A stretch of 64,000 bases of DNA from Mycobacteroides sp. CBMA 271 (GCF_009729205.1 NZ_VTHB01000008.1:124001-188000), one strand, 5' to 3'. Shown: positions 8,407 through 19,177, numbered from the stretch's first letter. Translations and numbers: made by a program. Notes: generated by a model not told the origin, from the sequence alone.

Positions 8407-8613
8407 CTAGTGGCAGGGGAAACCGAGCAGGTGGCGGGCGTCATGCACGAATTCGTGAACGTGCATATCGCTGCCGAAGATCGACACCGCACCCTGGTCG
8501 ATGCCGATGAAGTAGTAGGCGAGCAGCCCAAACAAGGTGGTCACGCTCAACCACAGCGCTGCCTGGGGAATGGACACCGCAACCGGATGGCTGGCGGACG
8601 TTGTGTGGGCCAT
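8407..8613 (-). CDS. cbtB: CbtB, small cobalt transporter subunit
   Basis: A 68-residue protein with one membrane helix (AALWLSVTTLFGLLAYYFIG) and a His-rich C-terminal tail (DMHVHEFVHDARHLLGFPCH) that is the CbtB hallmark, presumed to bind cobalt. GAGGAG lies four bases before ATG 8613. It is first in the cbtBA operon, and the cobalamin riboswitch starts about 57 bases upstream. Confidence 0.93.
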   Translation of the reverse strand: MAHTTSASHPVAVSIPQAALWLSVTTLFGLLAYYFIGIDQGAVSIFGSDMHVHEFVHDARHLLGFPCH

Positions 8614-8670
8614 GTCGCTCCTCTTCGGGGGTACCGCGTCCCGGATCTGATCGGTTGTCTTGGCATCGAC

Positions 8671-8750
8671 GGCGGGGTCTGACTCTCACAGTGGCGCGAC
8701 CGTCCTGGGATTACACCAGGTTCCCGTCCTGTCGAAGGACGCACTGAGCT
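8671..8750 (-). promoter_or_regulatory. Cobalamin riboswitch upstream of cbtBA
   Basis: Read on the minus strand, the stretch has the short B12-aptamer core in order: GACGGGAA, a C-C-T-G-G-T-G...C-C-A-G-G hairpin, ACGGTCGCGCCACTGT and a shortened B12 box, AGTCAGACC (8676-8684 on the plus strand). The GGTG/GCCACTGT elements are the most diagnostic parts. Placement just before cbtB fits the known association of short cobalamin riboswitches with CbtB/CbtA. B12 binding would be expected to lower cbtBA expression. Confidence 0.88.
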
Positions 8751-8789
8751 TAGTCGACGCGGCCGGGCGGCGCGTTCGAGTGATAGTTT

Positions 8790-9004
8790 TGGCCCCGCAT
8801 TGGTTTTCCCGGGAGTGCCTACGGCGCCGCCGGGAATCGCAAGAGGGAATCCGGTGTGAACCCGGAACTGCCCCGCAGCGGTATGTGGAAACGACAGCGG
8901 CATCCAAAGCACTGGGCTTGATTTTCTGAACAAAGAGCCCGGGAAGCAGCCGCCAGTAGGTGAGGCCCGACAAGCCTCGCGTCCGCGAGTCCGAAGACCT
9001 GCCA
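8790..9004 (+). promoter_or_regulatory. Cobalamin (AdoCbl-type) riboswitch upstream of the btuCDF-like operon
   Basis: The plus strand holds the long-form cobalamin aptamer. GGGAATCCGGTGTGAA at 8855-8870 is followed by the CCCGGAACTGCCCCGCAGCG element, then a large peripheral insert, and a full B12 box AGTCCGAAGACCTGCC at 8988-9003. It is divergent from the cbtB riboswitch, with about 40 bases between the two aptamers. The downstream genes encode an ABC importer, so this switch makes cobalamin or a corrinoid the likely cargo. Confidence 0.93.
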
Positions 9005-9010
9005 ACGCGG

Positions 9011-9028
9011 CCGCGCCATCCGGCGCGG
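9011..9028 (+). terminator. GC stem-loop after the cobalamin aptamer, possible expression platform
   Basis: CCGCGCC (9011-9017), loop ATCC and GGCGCGG (9022-9028) form a perfect 7-base-pair hairpin immediately after the B12 box, followed only by TCTTCG rather than a real T tract. It may act as a weak terminator in the riboswitch platform. A second possible platform is TCCTG (9084-9088) pairing with CAGGA (9126-9130), the ribosome-binding site of the first gene. The sequence does not decide between them. Confidence 0.45.
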
Positions 9029-9136
9029 TCTTCGCCAGCGCCGAGGGATCAGCTGGTGGAGGGCGCGCACGTGGCGTGACCGCTCCTGGCTCTTTCCCAC
9101 CCGCGACGCCGGCGACCCGACGACGCAGGAATGTCG

Positions 9137-10180
9137 ATGCCCGCAACCGGACGGTCCGCAGCACTCGCAGTGGTCGGTGGCCTGGCGCTGGTGGTGCTGT
9201 CTGTGATTGCGCTCGCCTTCGGTACAGCCGATGTGCCGTGGCGCGATTGCCTGCGGTTCCTTTGGGTAGGCGGCACCGGCGGCTCCGTGCGCGCCGCCGA
9301 TGCTGCGAACTATCGGATTGTCATCGAGTCTCGACTGCCGCGGGTGATTCTCGCCATCCTCGTCGGCGCCGGGCTCAGCGTGGTCGGCGTGGTGGTGCAG
9401 GCAATGGTCCGCAACGCCCTGGCCGATCCCTACGTTCTCGGCATTTCGTCGGGAGCCTCGGTGGGGGCAACCGCGGTGGTCGTCTACGGCGTGCTGGGCA
9501 CCCTCGGCGCCTACGCGCTGTCGTTGTCGGCCTCGCTCGGCGCCCTCGCCGCCACCGCGCTGGTGTATTACATCGCCCGTTCCCCACAGGGTTTGGTGCC
9601 GCTGCGGCTGATCCTCGTGGGCACGGCCGTCGGCTACGGCCTGTCCGCGGTGACGACGGTGCTGCTGTTCCTCGCGCCCAACGGGGAGGCGGCACGTAGC
9701 GTCATGTTTTGGCTACTCGGCAGCCTGGGGTCGTCGTCCTGGGACAAGGTGCCGGTGGCACTCGCGGCGACCGTGATTGGGGTTGTTTGTGTAGCCGGGT
9801 TGGCCCGCCAGCTCAACGCCCTGGCCATGGGCGATGAGGTCAGTGCGTCACTGGGCCTACCCGCCGGACGGTTCCGGGTGGCGCTGTTCTTGATGTCCGC
9901 CGTGATGACCGGATGCTATGTATCCATCTGCGGAGCAATCGGATTCGTGGGACTGGTGATTCCCCATGCGGCCCGGCTGCTGGTCGGCGCGGACCATCGC
10001 CGGGTCATCGTCATCGCGCCTGTGCTGGGCGCATGCTTTCTGGTGGCCGCCGATCTCGTTGCACGGACCGCGATCCCACCCCAGGAACTTCCGCTGGGTG
10101 CAATCACGGCGGCAGTCGGGGTGCCGGTATTCGTTGGGTTGATGCGACGCCGCGCGATGTCGGCGGGGACGGTCGGCTGA
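9137..10180 (+). CDS. ABC transporter permease, FecCD/BtuC family (corrinoid importer)
   Basis: A 347-residue permease with about nine to ten membrane helices. It carries the BtuC/FecCD signatures: RLPRVILAILVGAGLSVVGVVVQAMVRNALADPYVLGISSG near the N-terminus and CGAIGFVGLVIPHAARL with D-H-R-R near the C-terminus, the coupling-helix region for the ATPase. ATG 9137 was preferred over ATG 9131 because AGGA (9127-9130) is then spaced six bases. The riboswitch indicates cobalamin or cobinamide; family alone would also allow iron-siderophore. It is first of a three-gene operon, and its TGA overlaps the next ATG. Confidence 0.9.
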   Translation: MPATGRSAALAVVGGLALVVLSVIALAFGTADVPWRDCLRFLWVGGTGGSVRAADAANYRIVIESRLPRVILAILVGAGLSVVGVVVQAMVRNALADPYVLGISSGASVGATAVVVYGVLGTLGAYALSLSASLGALAATALVYYIARSPQGLVPLRLILVGTAVGYGLSAVTTVLLFLAPNGEAARSVMFWLLGSLGSSSWDKVPVALAATVIGVVCVAGLARQLNALAMGDEVSASLGLPAGRFRVALFLMSAVMTGCYVSICGAIGFVGLVIPHAARLLVGADHRRVIVIAPVLGACFLVAADLVARTAIPPQELPLGAITAAVGVPVFVGLMRRRAMSAGTVG

Positions 10181-10956
10181 TGGAAGTCACCTATCGGGGT
10201 GTGTCCGTCGATATCGCGGGTACACAGATCGTGTCGGATATCGACCTCGACGTTGCATCGGGCGGATTCGTGGGCATCGTCGGCGCCAACGGCAGCGGCA
10301 AATCGACCACCCTGCGCTGCCTGTACCGCGCGCTCACCCCCGTCTCGGGTGACGTTCAGGTCAGCGGCATGTCGGTGCGCGCAATTAGCATGCGGGAGAA
10401 CGCCCGTCAGGTGGCAGCGCTCACCCAGGACATGTCCTTGGATTTCGACTTCACTGCCGCGGAGGTCGTGGCCACCGGCCGCCTGCCGCATGGCACGTCC
10501 CTGCGTGGCGTCACCGCACAGGACCGGCAGATCTGCGCGGAGGCCACCGAAACGGCGGATGTGACGGCGCTCGCAGGCCGCAGGTTCAGCTCCCTCTCGG
10601 GCGGCGAGCGACAGCGAGTTCTCATCGCCCGGGCCCTGGCACAGCAGCCGCGCGTGCTGGTGCTCGACGAGCCGACCAATCATCTGGACGTGCACCACCA
10701 ATACTCGATACTCAGTTCGGCTCGGGCCCTGGGCATTACGGTGATTGCGGCACTGCACGATCTCAACCTCGCCGCCCAGTACTGCGACGTGATCCATGTC
10801 ATGGCCGAAGGCCGCGTGGTGCTGTCGGGGTCGCCGCATGAGGTCATCACCGTCGAGTCCATTGGCCGCTGGTTCGGTATCGGCGCTCATGTCATCGCGC
10901 ATCCACGAAGCGGCGTTCCACAGGTCATATTCGACACACAGGAGAAGACGCAATGA
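10180..10956 (+). CDS. ABC transporter ATP-binding protein, BtuD/FecE type
   Basis: A 258-residue cytoplasmic ATPase that powers the adjacent permease. Walker A is GANGSGKST, the ABC signature LSGGERQR and Walker B VLVLDEPTNHLD, with the switch His in ALHDLN. The start ATG 10180 shares a base with the permease stop, and the stop overlaps the start of the binding-protein gene (ATGA), so the three subunits are translationally coupled. Confidence 0.92.
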   Translation: MEVTYRGVSVDIAGTQIVSDIDLDVASGGFVGIVGANGSGKSTTLRCLYRALTPVSGDVQVSGMSVRAISMRENARQVAALTQDMSLDFDFTAAEVVATGRLPHGTSLRGVTAQDRQICAEATETADVTALAGRRFSSLSGGERQRVLIARALAQQPRVLVLDEPTNHLDVHHQYSILSSARALGITVIAALHDLNLAAQYCDVIHVMAEGRVVLSGSPHEVITVESIGRWFGIGAHVIAHPRSGVPQVIFDTQEKTQ

Positions 10957-11942
10957 AGATGCAGGCGATGGCTGTCACCATCTCGCTACTTGTCGCGGGC
11001 TGCGCGACCATCGAGGCGCAGACACCCGGAACGGACAAGGCGTCCATCGAAAATTGCGGTGCACCACTTAATGTTCCGGTGCCCGTCACTCGGGCGGTAA
11101 GTAACGACACCGGGGTGACCGAAATTCTGTTCGCACTGGGCCTGCAGGACCGAATGGCCGGATACTTCATAGACGCGGGACAGGACCGCGACGTCATGAC
11201 CTCGCCGTGGAAGGCGCAGTTCGAATCCACCACCAATCTGGGGCAGGGATTCACCCGCGAGGCCGTACAGGCGGCGCGCCCCGATCTCGTATTCGCCGGG
11301 TGGAACTACGGATTCAATGAAACATCGGGGCTGACGCCGGATTGGATTCGGACTATCGGTTCGGTGCCCTATCAGCTCACCGAGGCGTGCCGCCAACCGG
11401 GAACAGTGCGGCGCGGTATCAAGCCTCCTCTCGACGCCCTGTATGAGGATCTGACCAATCTGGGCACGATCTTCGGTGTCCAGGACCGCGCCCGGGACCT
11501 GATCGCGACCTACCGCAAGACCGTTGATTCTGTGCAGTCACGCATACCCACGGGGCAGCCACCGGCGCGTGTCTTCTTGTACGACAGTGGCGATGCGGAA
11601 CCATTCACATCGGGCAAGAACGCCGCGCCCCAACAGATCATCGAAATGGCCGGGGGACAGAACGTCTTCTCCGATCTGAACGATAGCTGGACCACCACCG
11701 CCTGGGAGACCGCGGCCCAACGTGATCCGCAGGTGATCATCATCTGCGACTACGGCATCGGTCCGAACAACACCGCCGAAGCGAAAATCAACCTCCTCAA
11801 GGCGCAACCGCTCATGAGGCACACGCGGGCGGTGCGCGACGAGAACTTCATTGTCCTGCCGTACGCCGCGCTGGTGGAGGGACCCCGCAATCCCGACGCC
11901 ATCGTCACGCTGGCGAATTATCTACGCGGCAAGGGATTCTGA
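10953..11942 (+). CDS. ABC transporter substrate-binding lipoprotein, BtuF-like
   Basis: A 329-residue lipoprotein: signal MKMQAMAVTISLLVAGC with lipobox LVAGC, then a periplasmic-binding-protein-2 (cluster A-II) fold. The fold is indicated by ILFALGLQDRMAGYF early in the chain, RPDLVFAGWNYG, and the late MAGGQNVFSDLNDSW and QVIIICDYG. This class uses a rigid backbone helix and binds B12, haem or siderophores. Coupled to the ATPase gene by a four-base overlap and controlled by the cobalamin riboswitch, it is most simply the corrinoid receptor. Confidence 0.9.
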   Translation: MKMQAMAVTISLLVAGCATIEAQTPGTDKASIENCGAPLNVPVPVTRAVSNDTGVTEILFALGLQDRMAGYFIDAGQDRDVMTSPWKAQFESTTNLGQGFTREAVQAARPDLVFAGWNYGFNETSGLTPDWIRTIGSVPYQLTEACRQPGTVRRGIKPPLDALYEDLTNLGTIFGVQDRARDLIATYRKTVDSVQSRIPTGQPPARVFLYDSGDAEPFTSGKNAAPQQIIEMAGGQNVFSDLNDSWTTTAWETAAQRDPQVIIICDYGIGPNNTAEAKINLLKAQPLMRHTRAVRDENFIVLPYAALVEGPRNPDAIVTLANYLRGKGF

Positions 11943-11974
11943 GCACTGTCGGCCGATGGGCATAGGGTGGCGAG

Positions 11975-12841
11975 ATGAGCTCCCCCGCCGCCCTCGGCCT
12001 CATGGTCCCGCCGTCACTTCCGCCGGAACGACTTCCCGATATCGCCCGCGCGGCCGAGGCTGCGGGTCTCGACCAGCTATGGGTGTGTGAGGACTGTTTC
12101 GCAACCACGTCGATCAGCTACGCATCCATCGCGCTGTCCGTGACCGAACGGATCAGTGTCGGCACCGGTTTCCTCTCGACGCCGGTACGCAACGTCGTCA
12201 CGGCGGCGATGGACTACAGCATCCTGGCCCGCAACTTTCCCGGCAGAGTCATCCCGGGTATCGGCCACGGCTGGCAGCCCCATATGGCACAGATCGGAGC
12301 CAAGGTCGGTTCACCATTGAGCCTGCTCGAGGAATACGTGACCGCACTGCGAGAGCTCTTGTCCGGCAAAGAGGTCACCCGCTCCGGGCGGTACGTACGG
12401 CTGGACCGGGTGCGGCTGGATTGGCCACCGGCCGAACGCTTGCCCATCATGATTGGCGCGAACGGCCCCAATTCGCTGCGCCTGGCCGGCCGGTTAGGCG
12501 ATGGCACCTTGCTGACGAGCATGGTCACGGCCGATACGGTTGCCGCCCACTGCGAGCTCATCAGCCCCGGCCCCGACCACCGCATCTTCTTAAGCCGCAC
12601 CATCAGCGTGGGGCCGGGCGCTGCCGAACTCATCGCGACCGATCCCGGCCACTACCCCGGCATCTCCTTCGATACCTCGGTGAGCATCGGCGGAGACGCG
12701 ACCGAAGTGGCCAATCAGCTTCTCGCGCTGCAGCGTCTCGGTGTCACCGATTTCATCGCATCCCCGACCGGGAACGAACCCGACCTCATCGACTATGTCC
12801 ACAGTCTCGGTCAGGACGTTGCGCCGCTTTTACACTCGTGA
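11975..12841 (+). CDS. LLM-class (luciferase-like, probably F420-dependent) oxidoreductase
   Basis: A 288-residue TIM-barrel protein of the bacterial luciferase superfamily. Visible segments are GLMVPPSLPPERLPDIARAAEAAGLDQLWVCED, SVGTGFLSTPVRNVVTAAM, FPGRVIPGIGHGWQ and LPIMIGANGPNSLRLAGRLGDG, which follow the F420-dependent branch common in mycobacteria. Substrate and exact cofactor cannot be told. It lies 32 bases after the btuF-like gene on the same strand, so it might be read through from the riboswitch-controlled operon. Confidence 0.88.
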   Translation: MSSPAALGLMVPPSLPPERLPDIARAAEAAGLDQLWVCEDCFATTSISYASIALSVTERISVGTGFLSTPVRNVVTAAMDYSILARNFPGRVIPGIGHGWQPHMAQIGAKVGSPLSLLEEYVTALRELLSGKEVTRSGRYVRLDRVRLDWPPAERLPIMIGANGPNSLRLAGRLGDGTLLTSMVTADTVAAHCELISPGPDHRIFLSRTISVGPGAAELIATDPGHYPGISFDTSVSIGGDATEVANQLLALQRLGVTDFIASPTGNEPDLIDYVHSLGQDVAPLLHS

Positions 12842-12858
12842 GGCAGGCAGGTCCGAAC

Positions 12859-13329
12859 CTACTCGCCGTCTCCGGCAAGTTCTTTGCCCCACACGGCCTT
12901 TGCGCCGGAGTCCCCGATCCGGATCACACCGACGATGGAGACCACCCCGAGCACTAGCACCAAGGCCGCAACCGCCAGGTGCGGTCCGAGCCGCTCGGGT
13001 GACACGTCGAGCCGGTGAGCAATCGCCAGCACGATCGCTCCCAACACCAGCGCACCGGAGAACACCAACATCCAGTCGCCACGCTCGGTGTGGGTTAGCA
13101 GCGCCTCGCTGGGATGTTCTTCACGATCGAACAGCCACTCGCCCGCCGAGGTGGTGATCGGCGTGAGTGTCAGCGTGACCGCCGAGAGCGCGGCCACCAG
13201 CCACACCAGCCGCGACCGGACGGCGACGGACAACCCACACAGGATTTCCAGAACCGCCGTCAGCGGCGCAAGCACGACAACGAAATGCACCAACAGCACG
13301 TGCGCGGGCAGTCCGCCGATCGTATTCAT
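12859..13329 (-). CDS. DUF2231-family membrane protein
   Basis: A 156-residue protein with four membrane helices. The N-terminus MNTIGGLPAHVLLVHFVVVLAPL has the L-P-x-H-x-x-x-V-H-F motif of DUF2231 proteins, and the GEWLFDREEHPSEALLTHTERGDW loop with conserved Glu/His residues lies between helices 2 and 3. Several DUF2231 proteins bind haem or occur beside redox genes, but no function is established here. Convergent with the LLM gene, 17 bases apart. Confidence 0.85.
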   Translation of the reverse strand: MNTIGGLPAHVLLVHFVVVLAPLTAVLEILCGLSVAVRSRLVWLVAALSAVTLTLTPITTSAGEWLFDREEHPSEALLTHTERGDWMLVFSGALVLGAIVLAIAHRLDVSPERLGPHLAVAALVLVLGVVSIVGVIRIGDSGAKAVWGKELAGDGE

Positions 13330-13396
13330 GCGGGGACACTACTGCTGTTGGGCCCCCGGCGGCCCAGAATTGCCGAGTGTGAACGTCAGGGCACAA

Positions 13397-13438
13397 AAAA
13401 CGCCGAGTGTGAGCAGTGATGCTCACACTCGGCGTTTT
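13397..13438. terminator. Strong intrinsic terminator between clpC1 and the DUF2231 gene
   Basis: A perfect 18-base inverted repeat, 13397-13414 and 13421-13438, with loop AGTGAT. The arms start AAAACGCCGAG and end CTCGGCGTTTT, so both strands read a GC stem followed by T residues. It lies 13 bases beyond the clpC1 stop and would end clpC1 transcription. An extra copy of the arm core (GCCGAGTGTGA) is at 13373-13383. Confidence 0.88.
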
Positions 13439-13450
13439 GTGATCGATTGA

Positions 13451-15988
<2,538 letters not shown>

Positions 15989-16291
15989 CGGTCTCCCTCG
16001 CTTCCTCGTCCGGTCTTCGTACAAGCGGTACATCCTGCCGCTCCGGGGCTTCCCCCGAACGGCTCATCTCCGCTGGCACTCGGACCTAATTGCCACTCTA
16101 GTGGTCGGCCGTTGTCGGTGCGCTGCTCGCATACCAGGAGATACCCAGGGACGCCCCCTGAGACACCTTCCTCATACACGAAATCACCGCACCCGGCGGT
16201 GCTTGTTAGGCAACCGAATAACGCCAGGTGCGGTGAAAACGTTTCCGACTTTGCCCCAGCTTCGCCATAAGCGAAATCCTGGGGGGACGTC
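15989..16291 (-). other. 303-base clpC1 upstream region
   Basis: Holds the clpC1 leader and promoter. Visible elements are the ClgR-type box at its far end (16260-16277), a stem-loop CACCGC-ACCCG-GCGGTG at 16185-16201 and a short palindrome CCACT-CT-AGTGG at 16094-16105. No open reading frame with gene-like features and no clear sigma-factor promoter were found. Confidence 0.6.
16260..16277 (-). promoter_or_regulatory. ClgR-type operator upstream of clpC1
   Basis: On the minus strand 16277-16260 reads ATTTCGCTTATGGCGAAG, which fits every position of the actinobacterial ClgR consensus WNNWCGCYNANRGCGWWS as I recall it. ClgR activates clp genes in corynebacteria and mycobacteria. The site lies 272 bases before the clpC1 start and 15 bases beyond the lsr2 stop, in the correct orientation for clpC1. 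Confidence 0.75.
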
Positions 16292-16636
16292 CTAGTTGGA
16301 GGCGTTGAACGCGTCAACCACTTCTGCAGGAATGCGACCACGTGACGACACATTGTGTCCGTTCTTACGTGCCCACTCCCGGATCGCCGCGCTCTGCTCG
16401 CGGTCGATGCTGGCGCGCCCGCGCCCGGCGCCTGAACTCCCCCGCCCACGACGACGACCACTGACACGGCGAGCGTGCTCGACCCATACCGAGAGCTGAT
16501 TGCGCAGCTTCTCTGCATTCTTTGAAGAAAGGTCGATCTCGTAAGTCACGCCGTCAATACCGAATTCAACGGTCTCGTCGGCAGGCGCTTCACCATCGAC
16601 ATCGTCGACAAGCGTGACCGTGACCTTCTTAGCCAT
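16292..16636 (-). CDS. lsr2: Nucleoid-associated silencer Lsr2
   Basis: A 114-residue xenogeneic silencer that bridges AT-rich DNA. The N-terminal dimerisation domain is MAKKVTVTLVDDVDGEA...; the middle is an Arg/Gly-rich linker; the C-terminal DNA-binding domain ends NGHNVSSRGRIPAEVVDAF with the RGR minor-groove clamp. The start is ATG 16636 with GGAAGG upstream; an in-frame extension to 16711 lacks family similarity. It lies between clpC1 and lysS as in other mycobacteria. Confidence 0.97.
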   Translation of the reverse strand: MAKKVTVTLVDDVDGEAPADETVEFGIDGVTYEIDLSSKNAEKLRNQLSVWVEHARRVSGRRRGRGSSGAGRGRASIDREQSAAIREWARKNGHNVSSRGRIPAEVVDAFNASN

Positions 16637-16797
16637 TCCTGTTTCCTTCCAAAAGCGGAACCCCCGTTGGTCCAACTCAAACATGCCACGGATTGCCGCA
16701 AAGTTCAACATACCCGCAAGGCTGCGCGTGTTCCGCTCAAGGCAAGCGATTCACTACACTCGTAGTTGAAAAGTGCGGAAAAATTCGAACGCGTAGA

Positions 16798-18300
16798 TCA
16801 AAGCGTGGGTCGGACAATCGGGAACAAGATCGTCTCCCGAATTCCCAATCCGGTAAGCGCCATCAACAACCGGTCGATACCCATCCCGGTTCCGGCTGCG
16901 GGAGGCATCCCGTACTCCATCGCACCGAGGAAATCCTCATCGAGACTCATCGCTTCGTCATCGCCGGCCGCAGCCAATCGAGCCTGGTCAACGAACCTTT
17001 CACGCTGGATCACCGGATCAACCAACTCCGAGTAGCCGGTCGCCAATTCAAACCCGCGGACATACAGATCCCACTTCTCGGTGACCCCCGAGATGTTCCG
17101 ATGCTGACGCGTCAGCGGTGACGTCTCGACGGGGAAATCCCTAACAAAAGTCGGTGCGAACATTTTGTCACCGACCTGGTGTTCCCAGAGTTCTTCTACG
17201 AGTTTTCCGTGGCCATAGCCGCGATCGGTGGGAATCTCTGCGCCCACTCGATCCGCGATCTTCCATAGCGCGGCAATCGGGGTTTCGGGCGTGATCTCAT
17301 CCCCGAGCGCTTCCGACAAGGACGGATACATTTCCAACGTCGTCCACTGACCGTCCAAGTCATACGTTGATCCGTCGGGCAACGTCACCTGCCGGGTACC
17401 CATTGCATCGTCCGCTACCTCCTGGATGAGCTCACGGATCATTGTTGCGGCGGTATCGTATGTGCCATAGGTCTCATATGTTTCGAGCATCACGAATTCG
17501 GGAGAATGCGTAGAATCGGCCCCTTCATTACGAAAAACTCGGTTGAGTTCAAAAATCTTCTCGAAGCCGCCGACGAGTGCCCTTTTCAGGAAAAGTTCCG
17601 GTGCAATACGCAGAAACAGGTCGATATCGAGCGCGTTGGAATGCGTTGTGAACGGTCGCGCGGCGGCGCCACCCGCAAGGGTCTGCAAGATTGGCGTCTC
17701 CAACTCCAGGAATCCGCGTCGGTGCATAGCGTCACGGACCGCCCGCATCACCGCCACCCGCTGCCGAGCGACCTGGCGCGCCTCCGGTCGCACAATCAGG
17801 TCCACATACCGCTGGCGCACTCTGGTCTCTTCGGACATCTCCTTGTGAGCAACGGGCAGCGGACGCAGAGACTTCGACGCCATCTGCCAGCTGTCCGCCA
17901 GCACGCTCAGTTCGCCGCGACGAGAGCTGATTACTTCGCCGTGCACGAACACGATGTCGCCAAGATCCACATCGGTCTTCCAGTCGACAAGTGCCTGCTC
18001 GCCGACACCGGCGAGGCTGATCATCACCTGCAGCGGGGTGCCGTCACCGTCCTGCAGCGTCGCGAAGCACAGCTTGCCGGTGTTACGAGAGAAGATGACG
18101 CGGCCCGAGACGCCCACCTGATCGCCGGTGCTGGTATCGGTTTCCAGCTCCGTGTAGGCGTCACGAATCTGCTTGAGGCTGTGGGTGCGGGGCACCTCCA
18201 CCGGATACGGCTGAGTGCCTTCGGCGAGCATCTTCTCGCGCTTGCCCTGACGGATGCGAAATTGTTCCGGCAAGCTGGTCTGCGCATCTGGATCAGTCAC
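16798..18300 (-). CDS. lysS: Lysyl-tRNA synthetase (class II)
   Basis: A 500-residue class II synthetase charging tRNA-Lys. After a short N-terminal part comes the OB-fold anticodon-binding domain (VSGRVIFSRNTGKLCFATLQDGDG). The catalytic core follows: motif 1 around RRGFLELETPIL, motif 2 FRNEGADSTHSPEF and motif 3 GTGMGIDRLLM. The start is GTG 18300 (VTDPDAQTSLPEQFRIR); longer frames run into coaX sequence and are rejected. It follows coaX on the same strand after 59 bases. Confidence 0.95.
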   Translation of the reverse strand: MTDPDAQTSLPEQFRIRQGKREKMLAEGTQPYPVEVPRTHSLKQIRDAYTELETDTSTGDQVGVSGRVIFSRNTGKLCFATLQDGDGTPLQVMISLAGVGEQALVDWKTDVDLGDIVFVHGEVISSRRGELSVLADSWQMASKSLRPLPVAHKEMSEETRVRQRYVDLIVRPEARQVARQRVAVMRAVRDAMHRRGFLELETPILQTLAGGAAARPFTTHSNALDIDLFLRIAPELFLKRALVGGFEKIFELNRVFRNEGADSTHSPEFVMLETYETYGTYDTAATMIRELIQEVADDAMGTRQVTLPDGSTYDLDGQWTTLEMYPSLSEALGDEITPETPIAALWKIADRVGAEIPTDRGYGHGKLVEELWEHQVGDKMFAPTFVRDFPVETSPLTRQHRNISGVTEKWDLYVRGFELATGYSELVDPVIQRERFVDQARLAAAGDDEAMSLDEDFLGAMEYGMPPAAGTGMGIDRLLMALTGLGIRETILFPIVRPTL

Positions 18301-18359
18301 GTCTCGGCAGCTTAGTGGTAGTGCCTCGGTCAGACTGATTTGCCGATTCTGAGGTGTAT

Positions 18360-19175
18360 CTATCTCGCCGCGCGGGCCTTGCCGCGCTGGTCGGCTCGGT
18401 TGCGCTCGTACACCAGCCGCAAGCCGTCGAGCGTGAGGTGCTCCTCGTAGCGGTCCACAGTACGGATCTCGGGAAGAATCAGGGGCGCGGTGTGGCCGGT
18501 GGCCACCACCGTGACACCGGCGCCACTGAAGCCGTCGATATCGCGGCGTACTCGTTCCACCAACCCGTCCACCAGCCCGGCGAATCCGAACACCGCCCCC
18601 GACTGCATGCATTCCACCGTGTTCTTGCCAACGACGGAGCGCGGGCGGGTCAGCTCAACACGCCGCAACGCGGCGCTGCGGGCGGCCGCGGCATCGGAGG
18701 ACACCTGCACACCCGGAGCGATCGCACCTCCCAAGAACTCGCCCTTCGCCGACACCACGTCCACGCAGATCGATGAGCCGAAATCCACCACAATGCATGC
18801 CGAACCAAACTTGTGATGTGCAGCAAGGCAGTTGACGATCCGGTCCGCGCCGACCTCTTTAGGGTTGTCGACAAGCAGCGGGAGCCCGGTGCGCACTCCC
18901 GGCTCGATGAGAACCTGCGGAACCGATGACCAGTACTGGTCGAACATCCCGCGCATTTCGTGCAGCACCGACGGCACGGTGGAAAGCGCCGCGACCCCGG
19001 TCAACGTCTCACTCTCATCGCCGATCAGCCCATCGATGGTGAGTGCCAACTCGTCGGCCGTGATCTCGGTTTCCGTACGGATCCGCCAGTGCTGCGAAAC
19101 CTTTGCGTGCTCACCCGCGCCGGCGACCAGCCCCAGCACGGTGTGGGTGTTGCGTACGTCGATCGCCAGCAGCAT
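18360..19175 (-). CDS. coaX: Type III pantothenate kinase CoaX
   Basis: 271 residues; phosphorylates pantothenate, the first step of CoA synthesis. The N-terminal phosphate-binding segment is AIDVRNTHT, the mycobacterial form of the D-x-G-N-T motif with Arg in place of Gly. Also present are GADRIVNCLAA, VVDFGSSICVDVV and GGAIAPGVQVSSDA. M. tuberculosis CoaX appears dispensable beside CoaA, so activity of this copy is not assured. It is downstream of panC-panD and separated from panD by 2 bases, making the pantothenate-to-CoA steps contiguous. Confidence 0.94.
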   Translation of the reverse strand: MLLAIDVRNTHTVLGLVAGAGEHAKVSQHWRIRTETEITADELALTIDGLIGDESETLTGVAALSTVPSVLHEMRGMFDQYWSSVPQVLIEPGVRTGLPLLVDNPKEVGADRIVNCLAAHHKFGSACIVVDFGSSICVDVVSAKGEFLGGAIAPGVQVSSDAAAARSAALRRVELTRPRSVVGKNTVECMQSGAVFGFAGLVDGLVERVRRDIDGFSGAGVTVVATGHTAPLILPEIRTVDRYEEHLTLDGLRLVYERNRADQRGKARAAR

Positions 19176-19177
19176 GG

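Noticed and set aside
18301..18612. Upstream extension of lysS into coaX
   Set aside because: Reads coaX in a wrong frame; GTG 18300 gives the family N-terminus.
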